Positions 46,794 through 56,388 of a stretch of 64,000 bases of DNA are shown here, in pieces. The notes below the pieces were generated by a model. That model did no database searches. It was given only the letters and a program-made list of their open reading frames with translations, and had not been told where the DNA came from. Location of the stretch: assembly GCA_002375765.1 (NCBI GenBank), contig DFMV01000063.1, positions 73,373 through 137,372 of the forward strand, in the 5' to 3' direction. The position numbers and the translations under genes were made by a program. The number at the start of each line of letters is the position of its first letter. Position 1 is the first letter of the stretch. The DNA is from Rhizobiales bacterium UBA3584 (GTDB taxonomy: Bacteria > Pseudomonadota > Alphaproteobacteria > Rhizobiales > Devosiaceae).

Positions 46794-49691
46794 ATGACCG
46801 CACTGGGGCTGCAATTGCGCGCGCTCGATGGCGCGCCCGGAAGCTCGGCGTTGCCGGACGATTTGGTTGAAGCGCTGACTCAGAGCGAGCGTGCTGCTTT
46901 CCAAAGCGTTGCAGGCACCCTGGGACCGGTTTTTTCAACCGCGCCATATCTGCGCGACCTCGCGATCCGCCATGCTCAATGGTTTGCCGGAGTTTTAGAG
47001 CTCGAGCCGGAAACCGCCTTTTCCGAATTGATTGCCGACATGACATCGGCGGGATCGTGTGAAGCCGAGAGCGAATTGGCCCAGCGCTTGCGGATCGGCA
47101 AGGCGCGCGGGGCGCTGCTCTCTGCGGTTGCCGAAATCGGTGGTGTCTGGACCGCGCGGGAAACCACGCGCTGCATGTCCGATCTTGCCGATGCCGCGCT
47201 CGAAGCGGCGCTCGATTTTCTGATGGCAGAGGCTGCGCGTGAGGGGAAGCTGGTCCAGCCGGTCGAACAGGCCCGCGCCGCCAATTCGGGTCTGGCGATC
47301 TTTGCGCTGGGCAAGCATGGCGGGCAGGAGCTGAACTACTCCTCTGACATCGACATCGTGGCATTCTACGATCCCATGGTGGCGGTGCTGCCCGACGATG
47401 CCGATCACAACAAATTCTACGTCCGGATCATCCGCCGCCTGGTCTCGATCATGCAGGACCGCACCGCCGATGGGTATGTCTTCCGCACCGATGTGCGCCT
47501 GCGCCCCGACCCCGGCTCGACCCCGGTGGCCATCTCGTTTGATGCGGCGTTGGGCTACTATGAATCGCGTGGCCAGAACTGGGAGCGGGCGGCCTGGATC
47601 AAGGCGCGGCCCTGCGCGGGCGATATCGGGGTGGGCAATCAGTTCCTAAAGGAACTGGCGCCATTCATCTGGCGCAAGCACCTCGATTTCGCCATGATCG
47701 CCGACATTCAGGCCATGAAGCGCCAGATCAACATTCACCGCAAGGTCGGTGAACAGCGCGTGCTCGGCCATAACGTCAAACTGGGGCGCGGCGGCATTCG
47801 CGAGATCGAATTTTTTGTCCAGACCCAGCAATTGATCGCCGGCGGCCGCGATCCCGACTTGCGCGTGCGACCCACCGTCAAGGCCCTGGCGGCACTGGTC
47901 GCGGGCCAATGGATCAGCGCCGCGGCGGCAGACGACCTCGAAGAAACCTATTGGTTCCTGCGGGCGGTCGAAAACCGGCTCCAGATGCTGCGCGACGAGC
48001 AGACCCATGTAATGCCGGAGACCGAAGAGGGTGTCGGCGAAATCGCACTGCTCATGGGGTGCGAAACCCGCGAGGCGTTCGAGGCCGATTATCGCGCCGC
48101 GCTGGCGCGCGTATCGGACTATTACGCCGAACTGTTTTCCGAGGGTGAAAGTCTTTCGGGCGAGTTGGGCAATCTGGTCTTTACCGGCTCTGACGATGAT
48201 CCCGATACGCTCGAAACACTCGCAAATCTGGGGTTTTCCGATCCAGCAGCAGTTTCAGCCACCATCCGCAAATGGCACTATGGCGGCTATGCCGCGACCC
48301 GCGCCTCAAAGGCGCGCGAGCATTTGACCGAGCTGATTCCGGGGCTGCTCAAGACCTTCGCCGACAGCGGCAACGCCGACATCGCCTTTGCCCGGTTCAA
48401 TGACTTTCTCACCCGCCTGCCGGCCGGCGTGCAGATGTTTGCGCTGCTGCGCAACCACGCTCATCTGCGCCAATTGCTGCTCGATTTCATGTCGTCTGCT
48501 CCCCGTTTGGCCGAAGCCGTGATCCACCGGGCCCATGTGGTGGACGGACTGATCGATCCGCACTTTGCCGGAGATATCGCAACCTCGGATTCGCTTGTGG
48601 CGAGTGTCGATGCGTTTCTGGCCGAGGCCCGCAGCTTTGAAGATCTCATCGACCGGGCGCGCATCATCGGCCAGGAACAGAAATTCCTTATCGCCGCCGG
48701 GCTGGTAGGAGGAGCGCTGTCCGCGCAGCAGGCCGGACGCCAGTTCACAGCGCTCGCCGAAACGCTGCTGGCGCGCCTGTTTGCCGCTGTGCGTGAAAAT
48801 TTTGCGCAGCGTCACGGCACGGTCCCTGGCGCGCGGGTCGGACTGCTCGGTTTCGGCAAGATGGCCAGCCGGGAGATGACGCTGACCTCCGATCTCGACT
48901 TCATCCTGCTCTACGATGTGCCTGAAGGGACAACGGGTTCGGATGGCGGGCGCGAACTGGACGTCGCCACCTATTTCACGCGCCTTACCCAGAGGCTGGT
49001 TGCCGCCATTTCCGCGCCGACGGCCGAGGGCGTGCTTTACGAGGCCGATATGCGGCTGCGCCCGTCGGGCAATGCCGGACCGCTCGCCACGAGTCTCAAG
49101 CGCTTCCGAACCTACCAGAGCGATGAGGCCTGGACCTGGGAGCACCTGGCGCTGACTCGTGCCCGCGTGGCCATCGGTGACGTGGGGCTGGCCGAAACCG
49201 TCGATGCCGAGATCGCCCGCATCATGGCGCTGCCGCGCGACCGGTCAAAGATCGTCGGCGACGTGCTAGATATGCGGGCCTTGATGGCCAGGGAGCGCCC
49301 GCCCCGACACCCGTTCGACCTCAAATTGCACGATGGCGGACTGGTCGATCTCGAGTTCATCGCCCAGACAGCGCAATTGCTCGAAGGGGCCAAGCTCGAA
49401 GTGCCACAGGCGCCGCCGGCCAAAGTGCTGTTGCGGCTGGCCGAAACGGGCATCCTGCCGCAAGGCGAACGTCTTGCGGAAATCCATGCGACCTATGCGA
49501 CGATCCTGCAATTGATGAGCGCGTGCCTCGTTGATCCGCTCAAGGACGAGGGGTGGACGCCCGCTTTTCGCGAGTTGGTGGCGCGGCGGGCCAATTATCC
49601 GGACTTTTCCAGGCTGGAAGCCGATATCGGGGCGATGCGTGCCGAGGTGGGCGAGGCGGCAGCGCAGTTCTACCAAACAATGCGGGGCTAA
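46794..49691 (+). CDS. glnE: Bifunctional glutamine synthetase adenylyltransferase/deadenylyltransferase
   Basis: A 965-residue two-headed nucleotidyltransferase that adenylylates glutamine synthetase when nitrogen is ample and removes AMP under nitrogen limitation, directed by PII proteins. Both catalytic motifs are present: FALGKHGGQELNYSSDIDIV (about 165-185, deadenylylase half) and LGFGKMASREMTLTSDLDFI (about 685-705, adenylylase half). The acidic follow-up DVRLRPDPGSTP and DMRLRPSGNAGP are also intact. The length is normal. The stop overlaps the last codons of the converging PAS kinase by four bases. Confidence 0.95.
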   Translation: MTALGLQLRALDGAPGSSALPDDLVEALTQSERAAFQSVAGTLGPVFSTAPYLRDLAIRHAQWFAGVLELEPETAFSELIADMTSAGSCEAESELAQRLRIGKARGALLSAVAEIGGVWTARETTRCMSDLADAALEAALDFLMAEAAREGKLVQPVEQARAANSGLAIFALGKHGGQELNYSSDIDIVAFYDPMVAVLPDDADHNKFYVRIIRRLVSIMQDRTADGYVFRTDVRLRPDPGSTPVAISFDAALGYYESRGQNWERAAWIKARPCAGDIGVGNQFLKELAPFIWRKHLDFAMIADIQAMKRQINIHRKVGEQRVLGHNVKLGRGGIREIEFFVQTQQLIAGGRDPDLRVRPTVKALAALVAGQWISAAAADDLEETYWFLRAVENRLQMLRDEQTHVMPETEEGVGEIALLMGCETREAFEADYRAALARVSDYYAELFSEGESLSGELGNLVFTGSDDDPDTLETLANLGFSDPAAVSATIRKWHYGGYAATRASKAREHLTELIPGLLKTFADSGNADIAFARFNDFLTRLPAGVQMFALLRNHAHLRQLLLDFMSSAPRLAEAVIHRAHVVDGLIDPHFAGDIATSDSLVASVDAFLAEARSFEDLIDRARIIGQEQKFLIAAGLVGGALSAQQAGRQFTALAETLLARLFAAVRENFAQRHGTVPGARVGLLGFGKMASREMTLTSDLDFILLYDVPEGTTGSDGGRELDVATYFTRLTQRLVAAISAPTAEGVLYEADMRLRPSGNAGPLATSLKRFRTYQSDEAWTWEHLALTRARVAIGDVGLAETVDAEIARIMALPRDRSKIVGDVLDMRALMARERPPRHPFDLKLHDGGLVDLEFIAQTAQLLEGAKLEVPQAPPAKVLLRLAETGILPQGERLAEIHATYATILQLMSACLVDPLKDEGWTPAFRELVARRANYPDFSRLEADIGAMRAEVGEAAAQFYQTMRG

Positions 49692-51373
49692 GCCGCCCGC
49701 GCTGCGGCGATGGGGGTCGGAAGCCGGTCCTGGGTGGGCGGTGCCATAGGCAGTGAAATTGCCACTGTGGTCCCAACCCCTTCAAGCGAGTCGATGGCCA
49801 ATCGCCCGCCGCTCTGTTCGGCGACGGCGCGCGCCATCGCGATGCCGAGTCCCACGCCGTCATGATCGCGCGCGAAGGCTGCATCCGGTAGCGCGAAGGG
49901 TTGGGAAAGTCTGCTCATTTGCTCCGCGCTCATCCCGATGCCTGTATCGGTCACCTCAAGCACGACGCCATTATCCGCCGGCCAGGCGGCGACCCGGATC
50001 ATGCCGCCAGCCGGTGTGAACCGCAGTGCGTTCTCGACGAGGTTGGCCAGCATGAGATCGAGGTAATGGCGGTCGGCGGAAAGCCATCCCCGGGTCCGCC
50101 GCGCCACCTCCAGCCGGATGCCTGCCTTGGCGGCGCGACCGGCAAAACGGACCGAACAGCCCGAAAGCAGATCATCGATTGCGATGGAGTCTTTTTTCAG
50201 CGTCTTGCGACCGCCTTCGAGTTCGGCAAATTCTAGGATTTCCCCAAAAGAGGTCAGCAGTTTTTCGCCGGCGCATTTGATGTCGGCGACGTAGGATTGA
50301 TATTTGGCGTCGCCCAACGGCCCGAATGTCTCCAGCGCGATCATGTCGGCAAAGCCGATGATGTGGTTGAGGGGCGTGCGAATTTCGTGGGAGAGATGGG
50401 CCAGAAAGCTGGTCTTGGCGCGGCTCGATGCTTCCGCCTTGATCTTTTCCTCGTGATAGCGCCGTGCCAACAGGCGCTGTTCTTCGCGGATCGATCCCAG
50501 AAGGCGATCGGCTGCCTTGCGTTCGGTAATGTCGGTCACGATCGTAACGAAGCCGCCGGACGGGCAGGGCCGTTCGTCCAGCATCACCACCGAGCCGTCT
50601 TCCCGCACCACCTCGACAACGCGCTGACGTGCTGTATCGAGGACCGGCCTTGCGGAAATCTCGCCCGAGATCGTCTTGCTGATATCGGAATAGCATATTC
50701 CGGGCGCCGTCGCGGCCGGATCAAGCCGCAAGAGACGTGTAAAGGCGGGATTGGTGCAAACAAGCCGTCCGTCCTCGGACCAATGCGCAAGCCCGTAGGG
50801 AACGGCCTCGATGGCCGGAAGCATGGCGGTGCGCCGTCGCGATGCCTTGCGCGCTGAATGCCTGATCGCGATGATACCGAACAACAAGGCCATAAGGATC
50901 CATCCATGGCGCCAGGCGAGATCCTCCAGAATTGAGAGCTTCGGCACGAACACGGCCAGGTTTCCGCCGTTGTCGGACAAGGTTGTCGTCGCCTGCACGT
51001 AGTGGTCCGGCGAAAGCGGGAACGCCGCATCCAGTTGAGGTGCGGAGCTGAACAATACCTCCCCGGTCCTGGCCAGCACGGCAAAATGTGTGCCGTCCGA
51101 AAGGGCTGGCGGGATGGTTGGGCTGGCCGTGGAGAACTGTCCGGGTTCTATTTGGGCCGCCGCCAGGGCGGCGACCAGTTGGGCGCGTTCTTCAAGTTCT
51201 GCGTGGGAGCGGGCGATGTCGTTGCCAACGAAAAAGCCGGCCGAAGCCAGAGTGGCGACCAGGACGAGGAGCACTGGAGCGGGGAAGCTGCTGGCCGAAG
51301 CGCGCTGAAAGACGCCGCCTGCGGTGCCCCCGAATCCCTTATCGCTGACGCCGGATGACTCCGCCGAACCCAT
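49688..51373 (-). CDS. PAS-domain sensor histidine kinase
   Basis: A 561-residue kinase. Two membrane segments (about 32-50 and 158-175) flank a periplasmic loop of about 100 residues. A cytoplasmic PAS domain (about 195-290) ends FVTIVTDITERKAADRLL, then the H-box LAHLSHEIRTPLNHIIGFADM and an ATPase domain with LANLVENALRFT, VTDTGIGM and DGVGLGIAMARA. The HisKA type resembles the DivJ/PleC/PdhS kinases of cell-cycle control. No partner regulator is adjacent. It converges on glnE and stands alone. Confidence 0.9.
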   Translation of the reverse strand: MGSAESSGVSDKGFGGTAGGVFQRASASSFPAPVLLVLVATLASAGFFVGNDIARSHAELEERAQLVAALAAAQIEPGQFSTASPTIPPALSDGTHFAVLARTGEVLFSSAPQLDAAFPLSPDHYVQATTTLSDNGGNLAVFVPKLSILEDLAWRHGWILMALLFGIIAIRHSARKASRRRTAMLPAIEAVPYGLAHWSEDGRLVCTNPAFTRLLRLDPAATAPGICYSDISKTISGEISARPVLDTARQRVVEVVREDGSVVMLDERPCPSGGFVTIVTDITERKAADRLLGSIREEQRLLARRYHEEKIKAEASSRAKTSFLAHLSHEIRTPLNHIIGFADMIALETFGPLGDAKYQSYVADIKCAGEKLLTSFGEILEFAELEGGRKTLKKDSIAIDDLLSGCSVRFAGRAAKAGIRLEVARRTRGWLSADRHYLDLMLANLVENALRFTPAGGMIRVAAWPADNGVVLEVTDTGIGMSAEQMSRLSQPFALPDAAFARDHDGVGLGIAMARAVAEQSGGRLAIDSLEGVGTTVAISLPMAPPTQDRLPTPIAAARAA

Positions 51374-51805
51374 GCCCGATCAACCGCATTCCAGCGGCTG
51401 CCCCAACCAATTCCATGATGCTAAGACTTTGAATCGGTTGAATGACTCTTGTCCATAGGCATTTTTTGCCGGTGTTTGATCCGGCCAAAATTGTTGAGTC
51501 GGCAGAGTCACTTAGGGCCGAGAAAAATATTTCCGCTTTGTTAAGGATTGCGCCGCGCCGAGCATATGTCATCGAAGAGACATGCGACTCGTCCTCAAGG
51601 CTGCTATTCTGTCCGGCTTGCCTGGCCGGTTTTATCGGGTGTCGGATTCGCCGGCGCGAAATCGTCCTTATGCCGGCCAATGCTTGACGAAGCTCGGAAT
51701 TGAATTTATCAAGTATTAGCTTGCTAAATTAATATCGCTATTTCCGTTCGCGCATGTGGGAAGGCGCGGGCGGTGATGCCTGTCCTCTTCCCTTCTGGTT
51801 GTCCG
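51374..51805. other. AT-richer intergenic region upstream of the ABC exporters
   Basis: This 432-base gap lies between divergent genes and is noticeably less GC-rich than its surroundings near 51700-51745 (TATTAGCTTGCTAAATTAATATCG). I see no convincing coding frame: the longest, of 81 codons, lacks a ribosome-binding site and coding character. It holds the promoters of both flanking genes. Confidence 0.5.
51684..51712 (+). promoter_or_regulatory. Putative sigma-70-type promoter for the first ABC exporter
   Basis: TTGACG (51684-51689) and TATCAA (51707-51712) are separated by 17 bases, close to the housekeeping consensus, in the AT-rich part of the gap. The start codon of the ABC gene lies 94 bases downstream. 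Confidence 0.4.
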
Positions 51806-53671
<1,866 letters not shown>

Positions 53672-53711
53672 CGAAAGACGGGAAGGCTGGCGGCGGCAGA
53701 AGGTGATGTCT

Positions 53712-53727
53712 AAGATATATCTTGACA
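53712..53727 (+). promoter_or_regulatory. Palindrome overlapping a -35 box before the second ABC exporter
   Basis: AAGATATATCTT (53712-53723) is a perfect 12-base palindrome, and its last bases begin TTGACA (53722-53727), a consensus -35 element. A weak -10 (ATTTAT near 53746) would place transcription almost at the ATG (53758), so the message may be leaderless. AAGATATATCTT-type palindromes are bound by PadR-family regulators in other bacteria; no such gene is nearby. Confidence 0.45.
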
Positions 53728-53757
53728 TAATCTCCCGCCGGCACCATTTATCGATAC

Positions 53758-55647
53758 ATGACGCAAGAAACCCTCAGCCTTCCGGCCCGAATCTCCAAAA
53801 TTTTCGAAACCTGGATCAAGCCCTTCGAGCAAAAGGGCGACATCCAGCCGCCCGACACCATCTGGGCGTTCCTGTGGTACTATGTCCGCCAGGCCAAGGC
53901 ACCCTATCTTGCGGTCCTGCTGTTTACCGGCCTCACCTCGTTGTTCGAGGCGCTGTTCTTTTTCTATATGGGCCGGCTTATCGACCTGCTCGAAAGCACC
54001 GATGCAACCGGCGGTTGGGCCGGACTGATTTCCGCCCACGGCACCGAACTTGCCATCATGCTGGCCGTTGTCGTGATCGGGCGCTTTGCTGCCCCCTCGC
54101 TCCAGGCGCTGGTCGAGGAACAGACCATAGGCCGGGGATTCAACACCATGGTGCGCTGGCAGACATATGCCTACGTGTCGCGCCAGTCGATCCGCTTCTT
54201 CAACGATGATTTTGCCGGACGGCTGGTCACCAAGGTGTCTCAGGCCGCCCAATCGCTCAACGATTTCGTCTCCAGCGTCATTCAGATCGGCTGGGCGCTG
54301 ACCATTTTTGCCGGCACGACTATTTTTCTGTTCGCCCAGCTCGACTGGCGCATGGCGGCACTGGTCGTGATCTGGATCGCGGCGATTCTCTTGATGGCCC
54401 GTTATTATGTGCCTCGCATGCGCGCCCGCGCCGCCGAAAATGCCGAAAACGCCTCGGTGCTCAACGGCCGCATCACCGACAGCTTTGCCAACGTTCAGAC
54501 CTTGCGCCTGTTCGGAAATGCCGAGGACAACGATACCTACGTCAAAAGGGGTTTTGAGCGCTTCCTCGATTCCGCGACGCGGCTGGCCCGTCTCGTCACG
54601 GGCATGCGGGCCTCGATGGGCCTTCTCAGCACCGTGATGATCATGGCTTTCGGCTGGCTGGCCATCCAGCTCTGGACGACGAACGCCATCACCGTGGGCG
54701 CTATCGCCTTCACGCTCAGCCTTGTGCTACGCCTCAACATGATGCAGGGGCGCCTCATGGGGCAGCTCAACGGCATGATGCGCCATTTCGGCGTAGCCCA
54801 GAATGCGATGGAAACCATCGCCCAGCCCCTCGAATTGACCGACGCGCCCGATGCTAAGCCGCTCAAGGTCACCGGGGCTGGGATCAAATTCGAAAATGTC
54901 AGATTTCACTACGGCCGCGACAAGGGCATCATCGAGGGCGTCGATCTCGATGTTCGCCCCGGCGAAAAGATTGGGCTGGTCGGCCATTCGGGCGCCGGCA
55001 AATCCACGCTCGTCAATCTGCTGCTGCGCTTTTACGACCTCGAGAGCGGCCGCATCCTGATCGATGGGCAGGATATTTCCACCGTTACCCAGGAATCGCT
55101 GCGCGCCAATATCGGGGTTGTGACCCAGGACACGGCCCTGCTGCACCGTTCAGTCAAGGCCAATATCCTGTTCGGCAAGTCCGGCGCGAGCGAAGAGGAA
55201 ATGGTTGCCGCTGCAAAAAGCGCCGAGGCCCATGAGTTCATCATGGACTTAAAGGACAGCCGTGGCCGCGCGGACTATAACGCGCAGGTAGGCGAGCGCG
55301 GGGTCAAGCTTTCCGGCGGTCAGCGCCAGCGCGTTGCCATCGCCCGTGTGCTGCTCAAGAACGCCCCCATCCTTGTGCTCGACGAAGCAACATCCGCGCT
55401 CGATAGCGAGGTGGAGGCGGCCATTCAGAGCCAGCTCGACAAGCTTATGGACGGCAAGACGGTGATCGCCATAGCCCATCGCCTCTCGACCATTGCCGCC
55501 ATGGACCGGCTGGTCATCCTCGATCATGGCCGCATCGTCGAGGAGGGCACCCATGATGCGCTTCTGGCGCGGGGTGGTCACTATGCCCGGCTCTGGGAGC
55601 GTCAGTCCGGCGGCTTCCTCGATCTCAGGGACGAGGCGGCTGAGTGA
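53758..55647 (+). CDS. ABC exporter half-transporter, second of two paralogues
   Basis: A 629-residue paralogue of the preceding gene. Membrane domain about residues 40-335; ATPase with Walker A GLVGHSGAGKSTLV, VTQDTALLHRSV, KLSGGQRQRVAIARVLL, ILVLDEATSALD and AIAHRLSTIA. Both copies keep full catalytic motifs, so the two may form a heterodimer or two homodimers. It has its own palindrome-marked promoter candidate, so the two genes need not be expressed together. The stop is immediately followed by a MITE-like element. Confidence 0.92.
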   Translation: MTQETLSLPARISKIFETWIKPFEQKGDIQPPDTIWAFLWYYVRQAKAPYLAVLLFTGLTSLFEALFFFYMGRLIDLLESTDATGGWAGLISAHGTELAIMLAVVVIGRFAAPSLQALVEEQTIGRGFNTMVRWQTYAYVSRQSIRFFNDDFAGRLVTKVSQAAQSLNDFVSSVIQIGWALTIFAGTTIFLFAQLDWRMAALVVIWIAAILLMARYYVPRMRARAAENAENASVLNGRITDSFANVQTLRLFGNAEDNDTYVKRGFERFLDSATRLARLVTGMRASMGLLSTVMIMAFGWLAIQLWTTNAITVGAIAFTLSLVLRLNMMQGRLMGQLNGMMRHFGVAQNAMETIAQPLELTDAPDAKPLKVTGAGIKFENVRFHYGRDKGIIEGVDLDVRPGEKIGLVGHSGAGKSTLVNLLLRFYDLESGRILIDGQDISTVTQESLRANIGVVTQDTALLHRSVKANILFGKSGASEEEMVAAAKSAEAHEFIMDLKDSRGRADYNAQVGERGVKLSGGQRQRVAIARVLLKNAPILVLDEATSALDSEVEAAIQSQLDKLMDGKTVIAIAHRLSTIAAMDRLVILDHGRIVEEGTHDALLARGGHYARLWERQSGGFLDLRDEAAE

Positions 55648-55798
55648 TTAGAGCCTGTCATGTTGAAATGGAAACACCTGTGCCCCGACGCCCGAACGGG
55701 CTTATGAGATGGCCGGCATCGCATGCGCCCGCTCGAACCCCGGATGCATCCGGTGGACGACAACACAGGTGCTTCCATTTCAACATGACAGGCTCTAA
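55648..55798. mobile_element. MITE-like element with 35-base terminal inverted repeats
   Basis: The ends 55648-55682 and 55764-55798 are inverted repeats of 35 bases with one mismatch, starting TTAGAGCCTGTCATGTTG. The 81-base interior is GC-rich and codes for nothing evident. Total length is 151 bases. It lies directly after the stop of the ABC gene and supplies the TAG stop of the converging methyltransferase gene. No target duplication is obvious. A transposon origin is inferred from the structure only. Confidence 0.7.
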
Positions 55799-56277
55799 AG
55801 CCAGCGGCGAGTCTTTGTCAGAAACGTTTCGTAATCCGTCCCGAACTTACCCGTGAGATAGGCCTCTTCGCGCCGAACCACCACGCGATCGAGGACGAAC
55901 CACAAGACCGGCAGCGCGATAAGGGTCCATTCCAGCGCAAAGAGAAGACCGATGCCGGTAAAACTCAGCAGGAAGCCGACATACATCGGATTGCGCGTGA
56001 ACCTGTAGGGGCCATGCGCAACGATGGTCGTTGTGGGTTTGAAAGGTTCCGGATTGGTCCCTGCGGCTTTGAACAGCCTGAACGCCCAGATATCGAGCGT
56101 GAGCCCTGCGACAAGCAGCATCCCGCCCACCAGCGTTTGCAGCGAAAACAGCGCCGGAGGGGCCAGAAACCGGATCGGCACCACAAATTCCAAAACCGTC
56201 GCCAGCACCAGAAATCCGACCGGATAGGTCGGAGGCAGATGCGGCAGGCCGGGATTGTCCCGATCGATATCGTTCAT
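55795..56277 (-). CDS. Isoprenylcysteine methyltransferase-family membrane protein
   Basis: A 160-residue protein with four membrane segments and the C-terminal family signature HGPYRFTRNPMYVGFLLSF followed by RREEAYLTGKFGTDYETF, where S-adenosylmethionine binds. Bacterial members of this ICMT/PEMT-like family are mostly uncharacterised methyltransferases of lipids or small hydrophobic molecules. AGGAGG precedes the ATG at 56277. The stop codon TAG forms part of the inverted-repeat end of the adjacent MITE-like element. Confidence 0.85.
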   Translation of the reverse strand: MNDIDRDNPGLPHLPPTYPVGFLVLATVLEFVVPIRFLAPPALFSLQTLVGGMLLVAGLTLDIWAFRLFKAAGTNPEPFKPTTTIVAHGPYRFTRNPMYVGFLLSFTGIGLLFALEWTLIALPVLWFVLDRVVVRREEAYLTGKFGTDYETFLTKTRRWL

Positions 56278-56388
56278 AATGGCCTCCTGGGCGCAATTGG
56301 AGATTTCCATTTCATCTCGACATTGAACTAAAGTAGAAGGCGAGACCACACCTGCAAAGCATCCCAGAGCGTTAGGAGGAGAGACGCC

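Noticed and set aside
51442..51687. An 81-codon frame in the gap before the first ABC exporter
   Set aside because: It lacks a ribosome-binding site, has poor codon bias and no recognisable sequence; the region fits promoters better.
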